The notes below the pieces were generated by a model. The model worked only from the letters and a program-made list of their open reading frames with translations. It had not been told where the DNA came from and did not search any database. A stretch of 64,000 nucleotides of DNA from Rhizobium sophorae (lineage in GTDB: Bacteria > Pseudomonadota > Alphaproteobacteria > Rhizobiales > Rhizobiaceae), in NCBI RefSeq assembly GCF_013087515.1, contig NZ_JABFCN010000070.1:248001-312000 (forward strand). The letters run 5' to 3'. The position numbers and the translations under genes were made by a program. This document shows, piece by piece, positions 51,611 to 60,237 of this stretch. How positions within the stretch are numbered: position 1 is the first letter of the stretch; each line of letters opens with the position of its first letter.

Positions 51611-52369
51611 TCACACATCCGTCGTGTCGTCGCCGGACGAGTCGTCGTTGTCGTCGTAATCGGCCTGCTGGATATTGTCGTTGTCCTTGTCGTCGACATT
51701 GTCGGAGGCCTGGCGGGTGTCGTCATTGCCGTAATAGTTGTTGATGACGGTTTCCTCGGTCGGCGCGCTGGCATTGCCGAAGGGATTGGCGCCGGAGGGC
51801 GAGCCCCAGCCGAGCGAGGACATGTGGTTGCCGAAGATGCCGCTCAGCGAATTGGCAAGCAGCATGCCGCCCGCCACGCCCGCTGCCGTGCCGAGCGCGC
51901 CGCGCAGGAAGCTGCCGCCGGCCGACGGCGCATAGGCCTGCTGGCTCCAGGGGCCGGTCGGCTGCTGCTGGGGTTGGCGGACATCGCGGTCGTAGCTGCG
52001 AGAGTCATCATAGCCGCGAGACTGTTGGCCCCAGGGACCGGGATTGGCGGGAACGGGGGCAGGCTGCTGCGTCTGCGTATTGCCGAAGATCGAGCTCAGG
52101 AAGCCGCCGCCCTGTTCGGCCTGGCGGTGTTCGCTCGCGCCGGCTTCCAGCTGGCGGACATGCTCCTCTAGTTCCTTGATGTGATTGGCTGCCGCCTCCA
52201 GCCCCTTTTCCTGAACAATGACGGCCTGGGCCAGATAATAGGTGGCGGAGGGCTGTTCGCGTGTCGCCTGGTCGATCAGGGCTTCGGCCTCGCGGTCGCG
52301 CGGTGTGGCCGCGGCGGTGCGTACGCGGTCGAAGAGGGCGGTCAGCAATTGGCTTTCTTCGGGTGACAT
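51611..52369 (-). CDS. DUF2076 family protein
   Basis: A 252-residue protein. The N-terminal third is the DUF2076 helical domain (MSPEESQLLTALFDRVRTAA, then YYLAQAVIVQEKGLEAAANHIKELEEHVRQLE) with a short coiled coil. A Gln/Pro-rich linker follows, then a hydrophobic Gly/Ala segment (FLRGALGTAAGVAGGMLLANSL) and a very acidic tail rich in Asp and Asn. AGGAGGCAGG just before the ATG at 52369 fixes the start. DUF2076 proteins are thought to be periplasmic ligand-binding or stress proteins; the function is not established. Confidence 0.85.
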   Translation of the reverse strand: MSPEESQLLTALFDRVRTAAATPRDREAEALIDQATREQPSATYYLAQAVIVQEKGLEAAANHIKELEEHVRQLEAGASEHRQAEQGGGFLSSIFGNTQTQQPAPVPANPGPWGQQSRGYDDSRSYDRDVRQPQQQPTGPWSQQAYAPSAGGSFLRGALGTAAGVAGGMLLANSLSGIFGNHMSSLGWGSPSGANPFGNASAPTEETVINNYYGNDDTRQASDNVDDKDNDNIQQADYDDNDDSSGDDTTDV

Positions 52370-52598
52370 GTCCTGCCTCCTATTGTCGAATGCGGCGTTT
52401 GCCGCGTGAGGTTGAGGTAGGAACCGATTTGGGCTTTTCAAAGCCTTTCGCCGTTACAATTCGGTAAGGCTTGCAGAACGGCGCGCGGCTTCTTAAGGAT
52501 ATCTCCATCGCTTCGGTGCCTTGTGTTTTTCCCGCATTGTTTTAGGCATTGAGTCGCACTATGTGCGAGGAACCCGAATTCATCTCCAAGAGGTTCGA

Positions 52599-53183
52599 AT
52601 GAACGACGAAGACCAGGACGACAAGACGAAGGAACTGCCGCTCGGCAAGGAAACGGAGGCGAATCTTTTCAAGTCGCGTTCGATCTTCATCTACGGACCG
52701 ATCAATCAGGAATTGGCGCAGAAAGTCTGCTCGCAGCTCGTGGCGCTTGCCGCAGCCAGCGACGACGACATCCGCATCTATGTCAATTCGCCCGGCGGCC
52801 ATGTCGAATCCGGCGATTCCATCCATGACATGATCAAGTTCATCAAGCCGAAAGTCTGGATGATCGGCACGGGCTGGGTCGCCTCGGCCGGCGCGCTGAT
52901 CTATGTCGCCACTCCGAAGGAACGGCGCCTCTGCCTGCCGAACACCCGCTTCCTGCTGCACCAGCCCTCCGGCGGCACGCGCGGGATGGCATCCGACATC
53001 GAGATCCAGGCGCGCGAAATCATCAAGATGAACGAGCGCCTGAACAAGATCATGGCGGAGGCCACCGGCCAGCCGCTCGACAAGATCGCCAAGGATACGG
53101 ATCGCGACTACTGGCTGTCGGCCGAAGAAGCGAAGGACTACGGCCTCGTTTCTCGGGTCGTGACCTCGCAGGCCGATATCTGA
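52599..53183 (+). CDS. clpP: ATP-dependent Clp protease proteolytic subunit paralogue
   Basis: A 194-residue ClpP. The triad falls at Ser96 in GWVASAGALIY, His121 in FLLHQPSGG and Asp170 in DRDYWLSAEEA, within one residue of the mature E. coli numbering. The Ser loop reads WVASAG instead of the usual QAASMG, and no propeptide is seen, so it is a ClpP paralogue rather than the main clpP next to clpX. A strong terminator follows, so it is monocistronic. It likely forms mixed or alternative ClpP rings; specialisation is inferred. Confidence 0.9.
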   Translation: MNDEDQDDKTKELPLGKETEANLFKSRSIFIYGPINQELAQKVCSQLVALAAASDDDIRIYVNSPGGHVESGDSIHDMIKFIKPKVWMIGTGWVASAGALIYVATPKERRLCLPNTRFLLHQPSGGTRGMASDIEIQAREIIKMNERLNKIMAEATGQPLDKIAKDTDRDYWLSAEEAKDYGLVSRVVTSQADI

Positions 53184-53210
53184 GTTTTCTCGGCCAAAGC
53201 TGCCAAGAAC

Positions 53211-53250
53211 CGCCCTTGCCTGCCGATCGCAGGCGAGGGCGTTTTGTTTT
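53211..53250 (+). terminator. Intrinsic terminator of clpP
   Basis: CGCCCTTGCCTGC pairs with GCAGGCGAGGGCG (one G-U pair), loop CGATC, then TTTTGTTTT. Starts 28 bases after the stop. Confidence 0.88.
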
Positions 53251-53374
53251 GGTCGGCATGGAGAGGCCGGCCGATCGGACGACGCGGGCGCTGAACGGAA
53301 AGGGCTGAATCTGGGCTTGCGCGTGCTGCGGCCATCATGCTCCATGCGCCATTCCCGCAGCTTAGAGTTCCGCC

Positions 53375-54574
53375 ATGCTCAAAGATTTTTCCGTCCAGGC
53401 CCTGTTCATGGGGCTGCTGACCGCCTTCGTCGGCTCCGCCAGTTCCTTCGCCGTCGTGTTGCACGGGCTCGAGGCGGTCGGCGCGACGGATGCACAGGCG
53501 GCGTCCGGGTTGATGGCATTGTCGATCTCCATGGGCGTCTGCGCGATCGTGCTCAGTGCGGTGGCGCGATCGCCGATCAGTATCGCCTGGTCGACACCGG
53601 GTGCGGCGCTGCTGGCAAGCACCGGGGCGATCGAGGGCGGCTTCAATGCGGCGGTCGGGGCATTCCTGATCTGTGCTGCGCTGATTGTCGTCGCCGGGCT
53701 GTTCAAGCCGCTCGGGCGAGCGGTTGCCGCCATTCCGGCGCCGCTCGCCAATGCGATGCTTGCCGGCGTGTTGATTGGTCTCTGCTTTGCGCCGGTGAAA
53801 GCGATCGGCTTCAATCCGCTGCTCGGACTGCCGATCGTCATTTCCTGGATCGTCGTCGGCGCCTTCAAACGGCTCTGGGCGGTGCCGGCCGCACTCGCGG
53901 CCTTCGTGCTGGTGCTTGCCTTCGGCGTCGATATTCCCGACGGTGCCTTCGCCTCGCTCGAACGATCGCTGGTGCCGACGGCGGAAATCGTGCCGCCGGT
54001 GTTCAACCTCGCCGGTTTCATCTCGATCGCGCTGCCGCTTTTCATCGTGACCATGGCCTCTCAGAACATTCCCGGCATCGCGGTGTTGAAGGTCAATTTT
54101 TACGATCCGAAACCCGGCCCGCTCTTTGCCGTCACCGGTTTCTTCTCGCTGCTGTCGGCGCCTTTCGGCGGCCACGCCGTCAATCTGGCGGCGATCACCG
54201 CGGCGATGTGCGCGGGCCAAGATGCCCATGCCGATCCGAAGCGGCGCTACTGGGCGTCGCTGATCGCCGGCGTCGGTTACGTCATCCTCGGGCTGCTTGC
54301 CGGCGCGGTGACGGCCTTCGTCGCCTTGGCGCCTCCCATCCTGATCGAGGCAGTGGCGGGGCTGGCGCTGGTCGGAGCCTTCTCGTCCTCGGCGATGTCG
54401 GCCTTCCAGGCGCCGGATTCACGCGAGGCGGCGGCGATCACCTTCCTCGTTACCGCATCCGGCGTTTCCTTCGGCGGCATTTCAGGCGCTTTCTGGGGAT
54501 TGATCGCCGGCGGGCTGATGTTGGCACTATCGTGGCTGGTGAAGATGTCAAAAGACCGGGCTCAGCAGAGGTGA
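53375..54574 (+). CDS. benE: BenE-family benzoate/H+ symporter-like transporter
   Basis: A 399-residue membrane protein with about 11-12 helices. The BenE family signature regions SPISIAWSTPGAALL, VPPVFNLAGFISIALPLFIVTMASQNIPG and APFGGHAVNLAAITAAMCAGQDAHAD are present. BenE carries benzoate or related aromatic acids with protons. No aromatic degradation genes are adjacent, so the substrate is open. Start ATG at 53375. The leu leader begins 62 bases after its stop; readthrough into leuA could occur, but the leader likely has its own promoter. Confidence 0.88.
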   Translation: MLKDFSVQALFMGLLTAFVGSASSFAVVLHGLEAVGATDAQAASGLMALSISMGVCAIVLSAVARSPISIAWSTPGAALLASTGAIEGGFNAAVGAFLICAALIVVAGLFKPLGRAVAAIPAPLANAMLAGVLIGLCFAPVKAIGFNPLLGLPIVISWIVVGAFKRLWAVPAALAAFVLVLAFGVDIPDGAFASLERSLVPTAEIVPPVFNLAGFISIALPLFIVTMASQNIPGIAVLKVNFYDPKPGPLFAVTGFFSLLSAPFGGHAVNLAAITAAMCAGQDAHADPKRRYWASLIAGVGYVILGLLAGAVTAFVALAPPILIEAVAGLALVGAFSSSAMSAFQAPDSREAAAITFLVTASGVSFGGISGAFWGLIAGGLMLALSWLVKMSKDRAQQR

Positions 54575-54636
54575 CGGGAACGCCAGCGGGCTGTGAGGGC
54601 TTGCCAGTTTCGCTGCCCGAGGTTATAAGCGCGGCC

Positions 54637-54762
54637 ATGAAGACCACTGGCGCCAAGATTTCTGACACGATTGCACGCGGCCGCATCGCCTTGCGTGACA
54701 ATACGCGCGCCCTGACCTCGCTTCTTCTCCTCGGCCTTACGCGCGGTTGCCGGGTCCTTTGA
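54637..54762 (+). CDS. leuL: leu leader peptide LeuL
   Basis: A 41-codon open frame beginning MKTTGAKISD. Codons 29-32 are four consecutive leucines (CTT CTT CTC CTC) and codon 34 is a further Leu, in LTSLLLLGLT. The frame ends at the foot of a hairpin upstream of leuA. This is the pattern of a leader peptide that senses leucyl-tRNA. It is longer than usual; a later start inside the frame is possible. No strong ribosome-binding site is seen before the ATG, only GAGG at 54619-54622. Confidence 0.75.
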   Translation: MKTTGAKISDTIARGRIALRDNTRALTSLLLLGLTRGCRVL

Positions 54763-54803
54763 GGAGCGCCCGGCGGCCGAAAGCCCGTCCGGCATCGCTC
54801 CTC
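54761..54803 (+). terminator. leu attenuator with competing pairings
   Basis: GAGGAGCG (54761-54768) pairs with CGCTCCTC (54796-54803) to close a long hairpin. The same GAGGAG can instead pair with CTCCTC at 54727-54732, inside the Leu codon run, so ribosome position can choose between folds. The T-tract after it is weak, so premature termination is plausible but not certain. Confidence 0.6.
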
Positions 54804-54919
54804 GCGACTCATTTTCAAAATTGATCTAAACGACCGACGAAGGTCCGCATTTGTTTATCGCCAAGCCCGATGCGATCGGCTAAGAGGCGGGGCAAATGCC
54901 GGGACGAGGAGACAAGACA

Positions 54920-56650
54920 ATGGACAACACCACCAGCCGACCCTCCGCAAACGCTTCCGCCAAGGGCATGCCCGATGCCGCGGTGAAATACCGGCCCTAT
55001 CCGCAGGTAAACATTCCCGACCGCACCTGGCCGACCAAGACCATCACCAAGGCGCCTGTCTGGTGCTCGGTAGACCTGCGCGACGGCAATCAGGCGCTTG
55101 TCGACCCGATGGGCCACGACCGCAAGGCGCGCATGTTCCAGCTGCTGCTCGATATGGGCTTCAAGGAAATCGAGATCGGTTTCCCCTCGGCTTCGCAGAC
55201 CGATTTCGATTTCGCCCGCTGGTGTGTCGAAGAGGGCAACGTGCCCGCCGACGTCTCCCTGCAGGTGCTGGTGCAGTGCCGCCCGGAACTCATCACCCGC
55301 ACCTTCGAAGCGCTGGAAGGCGCAAACCGGCCGATCGTTCATTTCTATAACTCGACCAGCGAGTTGCAGCGCCGCGTCGTTTTCTCCAAGGATGTGCAGG
55401 GGATCAAGCAGATCGCCGTCGATGCCGCCAAGATGATCACCGACATGGCGGCCAGGGCAGGCGGCGGCTACCGTTTCGAATATTCGCCCGAGAGCTTCAC
55501 CGGCACCGAACTCGAAGTGGCGCTGGAAATCTGCAATGCCGTCATCGAGGTGGTGAAGCCGACGCCTGACAACAAGCTGATCATCAACCTTCCGTCCACC
55601 GTCGAGATGGCGACGCCGAACGTCTATGCCGACCAGATCGAATGGATGTGCCGCAACCTCGACAATCGCGAGAACCTGATCGTCTCGCTGCATCCGCATA
55701 ACGACCGCGGCACCGGTATAGCCGCCGCCGAACTAGCCCTGCTGGCGGGCGCCGACCGCGTCGAAGGCACGCTCTTCGGCAATGGCGAGCGCACCGGCAA
55801 TGTCGACGTGGTGACGATGGCGCTCAACATGTTCACGCAAGGTGTTGATCCCGGCATCGACTGCTCGAACATCGAGCGCATCAAGGAAGTGTTCGAATAT
55901 TCGAACCAGATGGCGATTGCCGAGCGTCACCCCTATGTCGGTGAGCTGGTCTATACCGCCTTCTCCGGCTCACATCAGGATGCGATCAACAAGGGCATGA
56001 AGGCTGCCCAGGTCGCCAACCATCCGGTCTGGGAAGTGCCCTATCTGCCGATTGATCCGCGCGACGTCGGCCGGTCCTACGAGGCGATCATCCGCATCAA
56101 TTCGCAGTCCGGCAAAGGTGGCATCGCCTATATCCTGCAGCAGGATTATGGGCTCAACCTGCCGCGCAACCTGCAGGTCGAATTTCGCGGGGACATCCAG
56201 CGCATCACCGACGTAGAGGGAAAAGAACTTCCCTCAAAGCGCATCTACGACCGCTTCATCGAGCGTTACGTTACGCAGCCCGAGGCGCGCCTCAAATTCA
56301 TCGACCATCACACCTATCCCGACACCGAGCGCAAGGGCCAGCGGATCGTCGCAGCCGAGATCACCGACAATGGGGAGATCAAGCGCATCGAAGGGCGCGG
56401 CAACGGTCCGATCGACGGCTTCATCAATGCGCTGTCGCATTATCTCGGCATCGAGATGTCGGTCGAGGACTATTCCGAGCATTCGCTCCAGCATGGCTCG
56501 AACGCGGCGGCGATCTCCTATGTCGAGACCTCCTATCCCGGCGGCAAACTCTTCGGCGCCGGCATCAATACCAACATCGTCGCGGCGTCGCTGGAAGCGA
56601 TCGTCTCGGCAGCCAACCGCGTGCTGGAGGTGAAGGCCGGCAAAGCCTGA
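54920..56650 (+). CDS. leuA: 2-isopropylmalate synthase
   Basis: A 576-residue enzyme of the longer LeuA type. DLRDGNQALVDPMGHDRK near residue 45 carries the metal-binding Asp, SLHPHNDRGTGIAAAELALLAGADRVEGTLFGNGERTGNVD the HxH and acetyl-CoA region; the C-terminal regulatory domain begins near residue 440 and normally binds leucine for feedback inhibition. It condenses acetyl-CoA with 2-ketoisovalerate, the first committed step to leucine. GAGGAGAC before the ATG at 54920 sets the start. The leuL attenuator lies upstream and a hairpin follows the stop. Confidence 0.96.
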   Translation: MDNTTSRPSANASAKGMPDAAVKYRPYPQVNIPDRTWPTKTITKAPVWCSVDLRDGNQALVDPMGHDRKARMFQLLLDMGFKEIEIGFPSASQTDFDFARWCVEEGNVPADVSLQVLVQCRPELITRTFEALEGANRPIVHFYNSTSELQRRVVFSKDVQGIKQIAVDAAKMITDMAARAGGGYRFEYSPESFTGTELEVALEICNAVIEVVKPTPDNKLIINLPSTVEMATPNVYADQIEWMCRNLDNRENLIVSLHPHNDRGTGIAAAELALLAGADRVEGTLFGNGERTGNVDVVTMALNMFTQGVDPGIDCSNIERIKEVFEYSNQMAIAERHPYVGELVYTAFSGSHQDAINKGMKAAQVANHPVWEVPYLPIDPRDVGRSYEAIIRINSQSGKGGIAYILQQDYGLNLPRNLQVEFRGDIQRITDVEGKELPSKRIYDRFIERYVTQPEARLKFIDHHTYPDTERKGQRIVAAEITDNGEIKRIEGRGNGPIDGFINALSHYLGIEMSVEDYSEHSLQHGSNAAAISYVETSYPGGKLFGAGINTNIVAASLEAIVSAANRVLEVKAGKA

Positions 56651-56662
56651 TCCGGGAAAGAA

Positions 56663-56693
56663 TCAGGCCGCGACCCGTGTCGGTGCGGCCTGA
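56663..56693 (+). terminator. Hairpin downstream of leuA
   Basis: TCAGGCCGC-N13-GCGGCCTGA, 9-bp arms, 13 bases after the stop codon, followed by CGATTAGG. The T-tract is poor; probable terminator or mRNA-end stabiliser. Confidence 0.55.
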
Positions 56694-56751
56694 CGATTAG
56701 GTTGGCTTCGTTGCGTCGTCACTGAGCAAGAGCAATAAAGGCGCGCCGTGT

Positions 56752-56911
56752 GGCCCCTCATCCGCCCTACGGGCACCTTCTCCCCGAGCGGAGAAGAGGG
56801 AGCAAGCCTTTCGCTATGCCTTCCTACTACAGACGCTTTGAGGAGCCGAGACGTTGCCACACGTCTCTTCTCCCCTCGAGGAAAAGGTGCCGGCAGGCGG
56901 ATGAGGGGGCG
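56752..56911. repeat. RIME-like mosaic element with imperfect terminal inverted repeats
   Basis: The left end runs CCCCTCATCCGCCCTACGGG and on to CACCTTCTCC; the right end is an inverted near-copy ending GGCGGATGAGGGG. Between them GAGAAGAGGGAGCAAG and an unrelated core. The same modules form the shorter element at 3190. It occupies most of the 343-base gap between leuA and the convergent anti-sigma gene. Confidence 0.7.
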
Positions 56912-56993
56912 GCTGGTGCTGATGGTCGATTTTGCCATAAAACCGTTTCAGCTTCGCGGCACGCTCACCATTCGCCACATACGATAGGTGGAA

Positions 56994-57839
56994 TCAGATC
57001 GCGGTAGCGATCTCCATTGCAAGTTGGCCGAGCGTTGCTTCGGCGGAGGGGCCGGCAAGCACATAGGAGGTGCCGGCATTGTGCCAGGTCACGAGGCCGA
57101 TCTCGTCCTTGATCGTTTCCTTGAAGTCGTCGGTCTCCGGCGGCTGCGCGTCCTTGCGGAAGCAAATGGAGATGATGTCGCCATCGGAATTAGAATAGAC
57201 GAGCTGTCCGACAGGGCGGCTGTCGCCGAGGATGACGCGCGCGCCCTGGAAGGTCCAGGCTTCGGCGCTCAGATCCGGCACGCGGAAGGGCACGCCGATC
57301 GCCGTCGTCAGCCAGCTGGAGATTTCCTCGGCCTGCGAGGCGGGCACCTCGACGAGATGACGGGGCTGGCGGATCAGCAGGCGCTGATAGGCGGTGACGT
57401 CGCCCAGCCAGTCGTTGGTATTGGCGGGTGCCGTATTGGTGGTAGCCGTGCTGGCAATCTCGTCGGCATCCGGCGCGGTGCCGACGAAATAGCCGATACC
57501 GCAACCGACGACAAAGAGGATCAGGGCAGCGGCCAGAGCCTGCGGACCGCTCGGCGCCAGTTTCACTTGCGGGCGCGTGGCGCGCTGGGCGATCGGCGTC
57601 TTCGGCGGCTGCGTGCTCTTGATCGAGCGGACGAGGGCGAGCGGCACCGGCTCCTTCAGGATATCGTCGAGGCGGCGGCGGCCGAAATCAGCCCCGTGGC
57701 GCAGCTTCTCATGCAGCCGGCGTGCATTCTCGTCGCTTGCCAGACGCTGCTCCAGTTCGTGCCGCTGTTCGGGCGAGACTTCGCCGTCGAGAAGGGCGGT
57801 GAGCTGGGCTTCGAGCGGCAATTTCCTAAGATCGAGCAA
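56994..57839 (-). CDS. Anti-sigma factor with one membrane helix
   Basis: About 281 residues. The N-terminal KLPLEAQLTALLDGEVSPEQRHELEQRLASDENARRLHEKL is a zinc-less anti-sigma-like helical domain; one membrane helix lies near 115-135 (ALAAALILFVVGCGIGYFVG), then a periplasmic domain. The most likely start is TTG at 57839, three bases after the sigma stop; a second TTG at 57821 has AGGA close upstream. It should hold the ECF sigma factor inactive until an envelope signal relieves it. The signal is unknown. Confidence 0.78.
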   Translation of the reverse strand: MLDLRKLPLEAQLTALLDGEVSPEQRHELEQRLASDENARRLHEKLRHGADFGRRRLDDILKEPVPLALVRSIKSTQPPKTPIAQRATRPQVKLAPSGPQALAAALILFVVGCGIGYFVGTAPDADEIASTATTNTAPANTNDWLGDVTAYQRLLIRQPRHLVEVPASQAEEISSWLTTAIGVPFRVPDLSAEAWTFQGARVILGDSRPVGQLVYSNSDGDIISICFRKDAQPPETDDFKETIKDEIGLVTWHNAGTSYVLAGPSAEATLGQLAMEIATAI

Positions 57840-57841
57840 AT

Positions 57842-58351
57842 TCAGAACCTGTGGATCGGGTGGGTGCCGGCAAGCCCGGCGAAATGCAGCCTCGCGGTAG
57901 CGAGCTGCGAAACGACGTTTGCCACCGGAATGCCCATGATGTCGGCCGCCTGCTGGTAGCTGTGGCCTTCGACGTCGACCAGCAGGAACATGCTGGAAAC
58001 GCCATCCGGCATATCGGAAATCATGTGATGGATGGTGTCGGGATCGACCGCGGCCGAGCGTTCGCGCGCGGCCTCGCGAATATCGGTGACGTTGCCGCGG
58101 ACGGAAGCCTTCGGCTTGCGCTTGCGGTTGTCGTCGGTCCATTGCTGGCGGGCAAGCGTGTAGATCCAGCTTTCCAGCCGGCCTTCGCCGCTCCATTGGT
58201 GACCTTTGGCGATGGCGCGCTGACAGACGGCCTGAACGAGTTCATCGGCCACGGCAACCTCACCCGCGAGCGTGATCGCGAAGCGGCGAAGGCGGGGCAG
58301 GAGGCCGACGAGATCACGCCGGAGATCGATGGTCGTTGCGGGCTGACGCAT
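57842..58351 (-). CDS. ECF-family RNA polymerase sigma factor
   Basis: A 169-residue group 4 sigma factor. Region 2 is visible in RRFAITLAGEVAVADELVQAVCQRAIAKGHQW and LESWIYTLARQQWTDDNRKRK (recognition of the -10 element); region 4 in MPDGVSSMFLLVDVEGHSYQQAADIMGIPVANVVSQLATARLHF. It directs polymerase to stress promoters and is usually autoregulated. It is immediately followed by its anti-sigma gene. Target promoters cannot be named from this window. The 3' tail GTHPIHRF is unremarkable. Confidence 0.9.
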   Translation of the reverse strand: MRQPATTIDLRRDLVGLLPRLRRFAITLAGEVAVADELVQAVCQRAIAKGHQWSGEGRLESWIYTLARQQWTDDNRKRKPKASVRGNVTDIREAARERSAAVDPDTIHHMISDMPDGVSSMFLLVDVEGHSYQQAADIMGIPVANVVSQLATARLHFAGLAGTHPIHRF

Positions 58352-58538
58352 TGTCTATCCAAGAAGCATTCACAATGGTTTCGCGGACGAAGGGTTCGCC
58401 GTCGGGCACGAAACCGACTTTATCGACGCCGTCGATGCATGTGCTTTATGAAACAAGTCTCCTGCACTTCGCAAGCATCCGGTCGTCTTCATCCCTCTTT
58501 CCCAAGGGATTTTCGTATTGTGGCCTGCAAAGCTTGCG

Positions 58539-59099
58539 TCAATATGTTTTGTAGCCGTTCAAGCTTTGCAGCAGGGAGCGATAGGCCCAGGTGCCTTCGC
58601 CGCCACGATCACGGATTTCGACAAGCTGGACGCGAGCGCCCTGGATGTCTCCCTGTTCGACCAGCGCCATGCCCATGTAGGAGCGGGCGAGGATATAATT
58701 CTCGTCCGCCTGCAGCGCCTTGCGGTAGTAGGACATTCCGAGTTCCATGCGGCCGGCCTTGCGATTGGCGTAGCCGAGATAGTTCAGGACGCGCGGGTCG
58801 TTCTGGTTGCGAGCGAGATTGAGCACGGTGATGGCGTTGTCATACTGGCCGGCATAGGCAAACTCGCGGGCGAACTGATAGAGATCGTCGTCGTTGAAGC
58901 TGCTCTTCTTAGGGTTGACGCATTCCTTCTTGGTCTTGTCCCAGACCTTGCCGCCGGTGCAGGTCTTGGTCGTCTGGGTCTTCGGCGGCGGATTGGTATC
59001 ATCGTTGCTGTCGCCGGCCGCGAGAGCGGTCGTGGCGATGCCGAAGGCAAAGCCAACGGCGAGCGAAAGTCTGGACAGGTGGCGGAAAGAAGAAGTCAT
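58539..59099 (-). CDS. Exported TPR-repeat protein
   Basis: A 186-residue protein with a signal peptide cut near ALAAG (residue 28). After a Thr/Lys-rich stretch with two Cys (CTGGKVWDKTKKEC) come about three TPR units (DDLYQFAREFAYAGQYDNAITVLNLA, VLNYLGYANRKAGRMELGMSYYRKALQAD, LARSYMGMALVEQGDIQGARVQL). It is likely a periplasmic scaffold; its partner is unknown. It lies on the same strand upstream of the sigma gene but 187 bases away. Confidence 0.85.
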   Translation of the reverse strand: MTSSFRHLSRLSLAVGFAFGIATTALAAGDSNDDTNPPPKTQTTKTCTGGKVWDKTKKECVNPKKSSFNDDDLYQFAREFAYAGQYDNAITVLNLARNQNDPRVLNYLGYANRKAGRMELGMSYYRKALQADENYILARSYMGMALVEQGDIQGARVQLVEIRDRGGEGTWAYRSLLQSLNGYKTY

Positions 59100-59258
59100 C
59101 GGCGCGCTCCGTTCGCAGGCAATGCAGTTGCTCGAATTGTACGCTTACCACTAAAAATACCAAGAGGGTAAGCAACCTCCACGGCAAATGTTGCGACGGT
59201 GGCTTGATGTCCTCGCGGATCGATTCAACTGCTGCACAAAAAGAGTCCGGAAGTGACG

Positions 59259-60167
59259 TTAAGGCGCGAAAATATCGGCGCTTTCCTGCATCACTGCGTC
59301 GCCGGCCTTGTTGAGGCTGAAGCGCTCGCCGCTGAGCTCCCAAGCGCCGGGGGAGCCGTCGATGGAGAAGAGGTTGTAGGCGGCGGGCGGCTTGATGCTG
59401 CCCGGTCCCTGCGAGGCAGAGGCGATGCCGACGACCGGTACCGGCTGCATCTGGCCACGCAGCCAATGCAGCGTGTTCAGGTGTGTATGGCCGTGCAGCA
59501 CGAGTTCGGCGCCGCCCGTCGAAATCACGGCAGCGAAGCGGCGGATGCCGATCATCCGTTTGTAGAAGGCCGTGGCGCCCCGGATCGGCGGATGATGGAT
59601 CATGACGACGCGGAAGAGACCGGCTTCGCCAGCCGCACGCAGTATGTTGACGGTATCGCGGGCCTGTCGCGCGCCGAAAAAGCCAGAGGCGGCGAAGGGC
59701 GGAGTGGCGACCGCCGTCGAACAGCCGACAATAGCGACTTTGCCGCGGACGCGCAGATAGGGGAAGATATGGCGGTCGTCCTGCCATTGCGACGGGGCCA
59801 GATCGCCGCGGACGTAATCGTACCAGGCGCGCATCGTCTTCTCATAGGCGCCTGGCACATAGGCGTCATGATTGCCGGGAACGACCGACGTGTTCGCGGG
59901 ATCGCCGAGCGCGCGCAGCCATGCAGCGGCGGCGCGAATCTCGATGCCGCTCGCCAGATTGACGAGGTCACCGGTGACGGCCACGTGATCGGCCTGACGG
60001 GCGCGAATGTCGTCGAGCAGCAGATCCAACGTGCTGCCGAAAAGGTGCTTGCGTCGATTTCGATGCCAGTTCACAAAGCCTGTGATGCGTTTTGAAAACA
60101 GCTCCTGAATGGAAAGACTGGGCAACGGCCCGAGGTGGACGTCGGAGATATGCGCGAGCTTGAACAT
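59259..60167 (-). CDS. Metallophosphoesterase (calcineurin-like)
   Basis: About 302 residues. The complete metallophosphoesterase motif series is present: AHISDVHLG, VAVTGDLVN, VVPGNHDAY, MIHHPPI and LVLHGHTHLN, giving a two-metal site. The last part resembles the C-terminal domain of cyclic-nucleotide phosphodiesterase relatives. The substrate may be a nucleotide, phospholipid or UDP-sugar; no context helps. The ATG at 60167 matches family starts; an in-frame ATG at 60179 is the alternative. Divergent from a Nudix gene. Confidence 0.88.
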   Translation of the reverse strand: MFKLAHISDVHLGPLPSLSIQELFSKRITGFVNWHRNRRKHLFGSTLDLLLDDIRARQADHVAVTGDLVNLASGIEIRAAAAWLRALGDPANTSVVPGNHDAYVPGAYEKTMRAWYDYVRGDLAPSQWQDDRHIFPYLRVRGKVAIVGCSTAVATPPFAASGFFGARQARDTVNILRAAGEAGLFRVVMIHHPPIRGATAFYKRMIGIRRFAAVISTGGAELVLHGHTHLNTLHWLRGQMQPVPVVGIASASQGPGSIKPPAAYNLFSIDGSPGAWELSGERFSLNKAGDAVMQESADIFAP

Positions 60168-60237
60168 GCTACCAGACATAGACCAGCTTATTGACAAATC
60201 AAACACATCCGGCGCGATGAAGAGCTGAAACGGAGCG

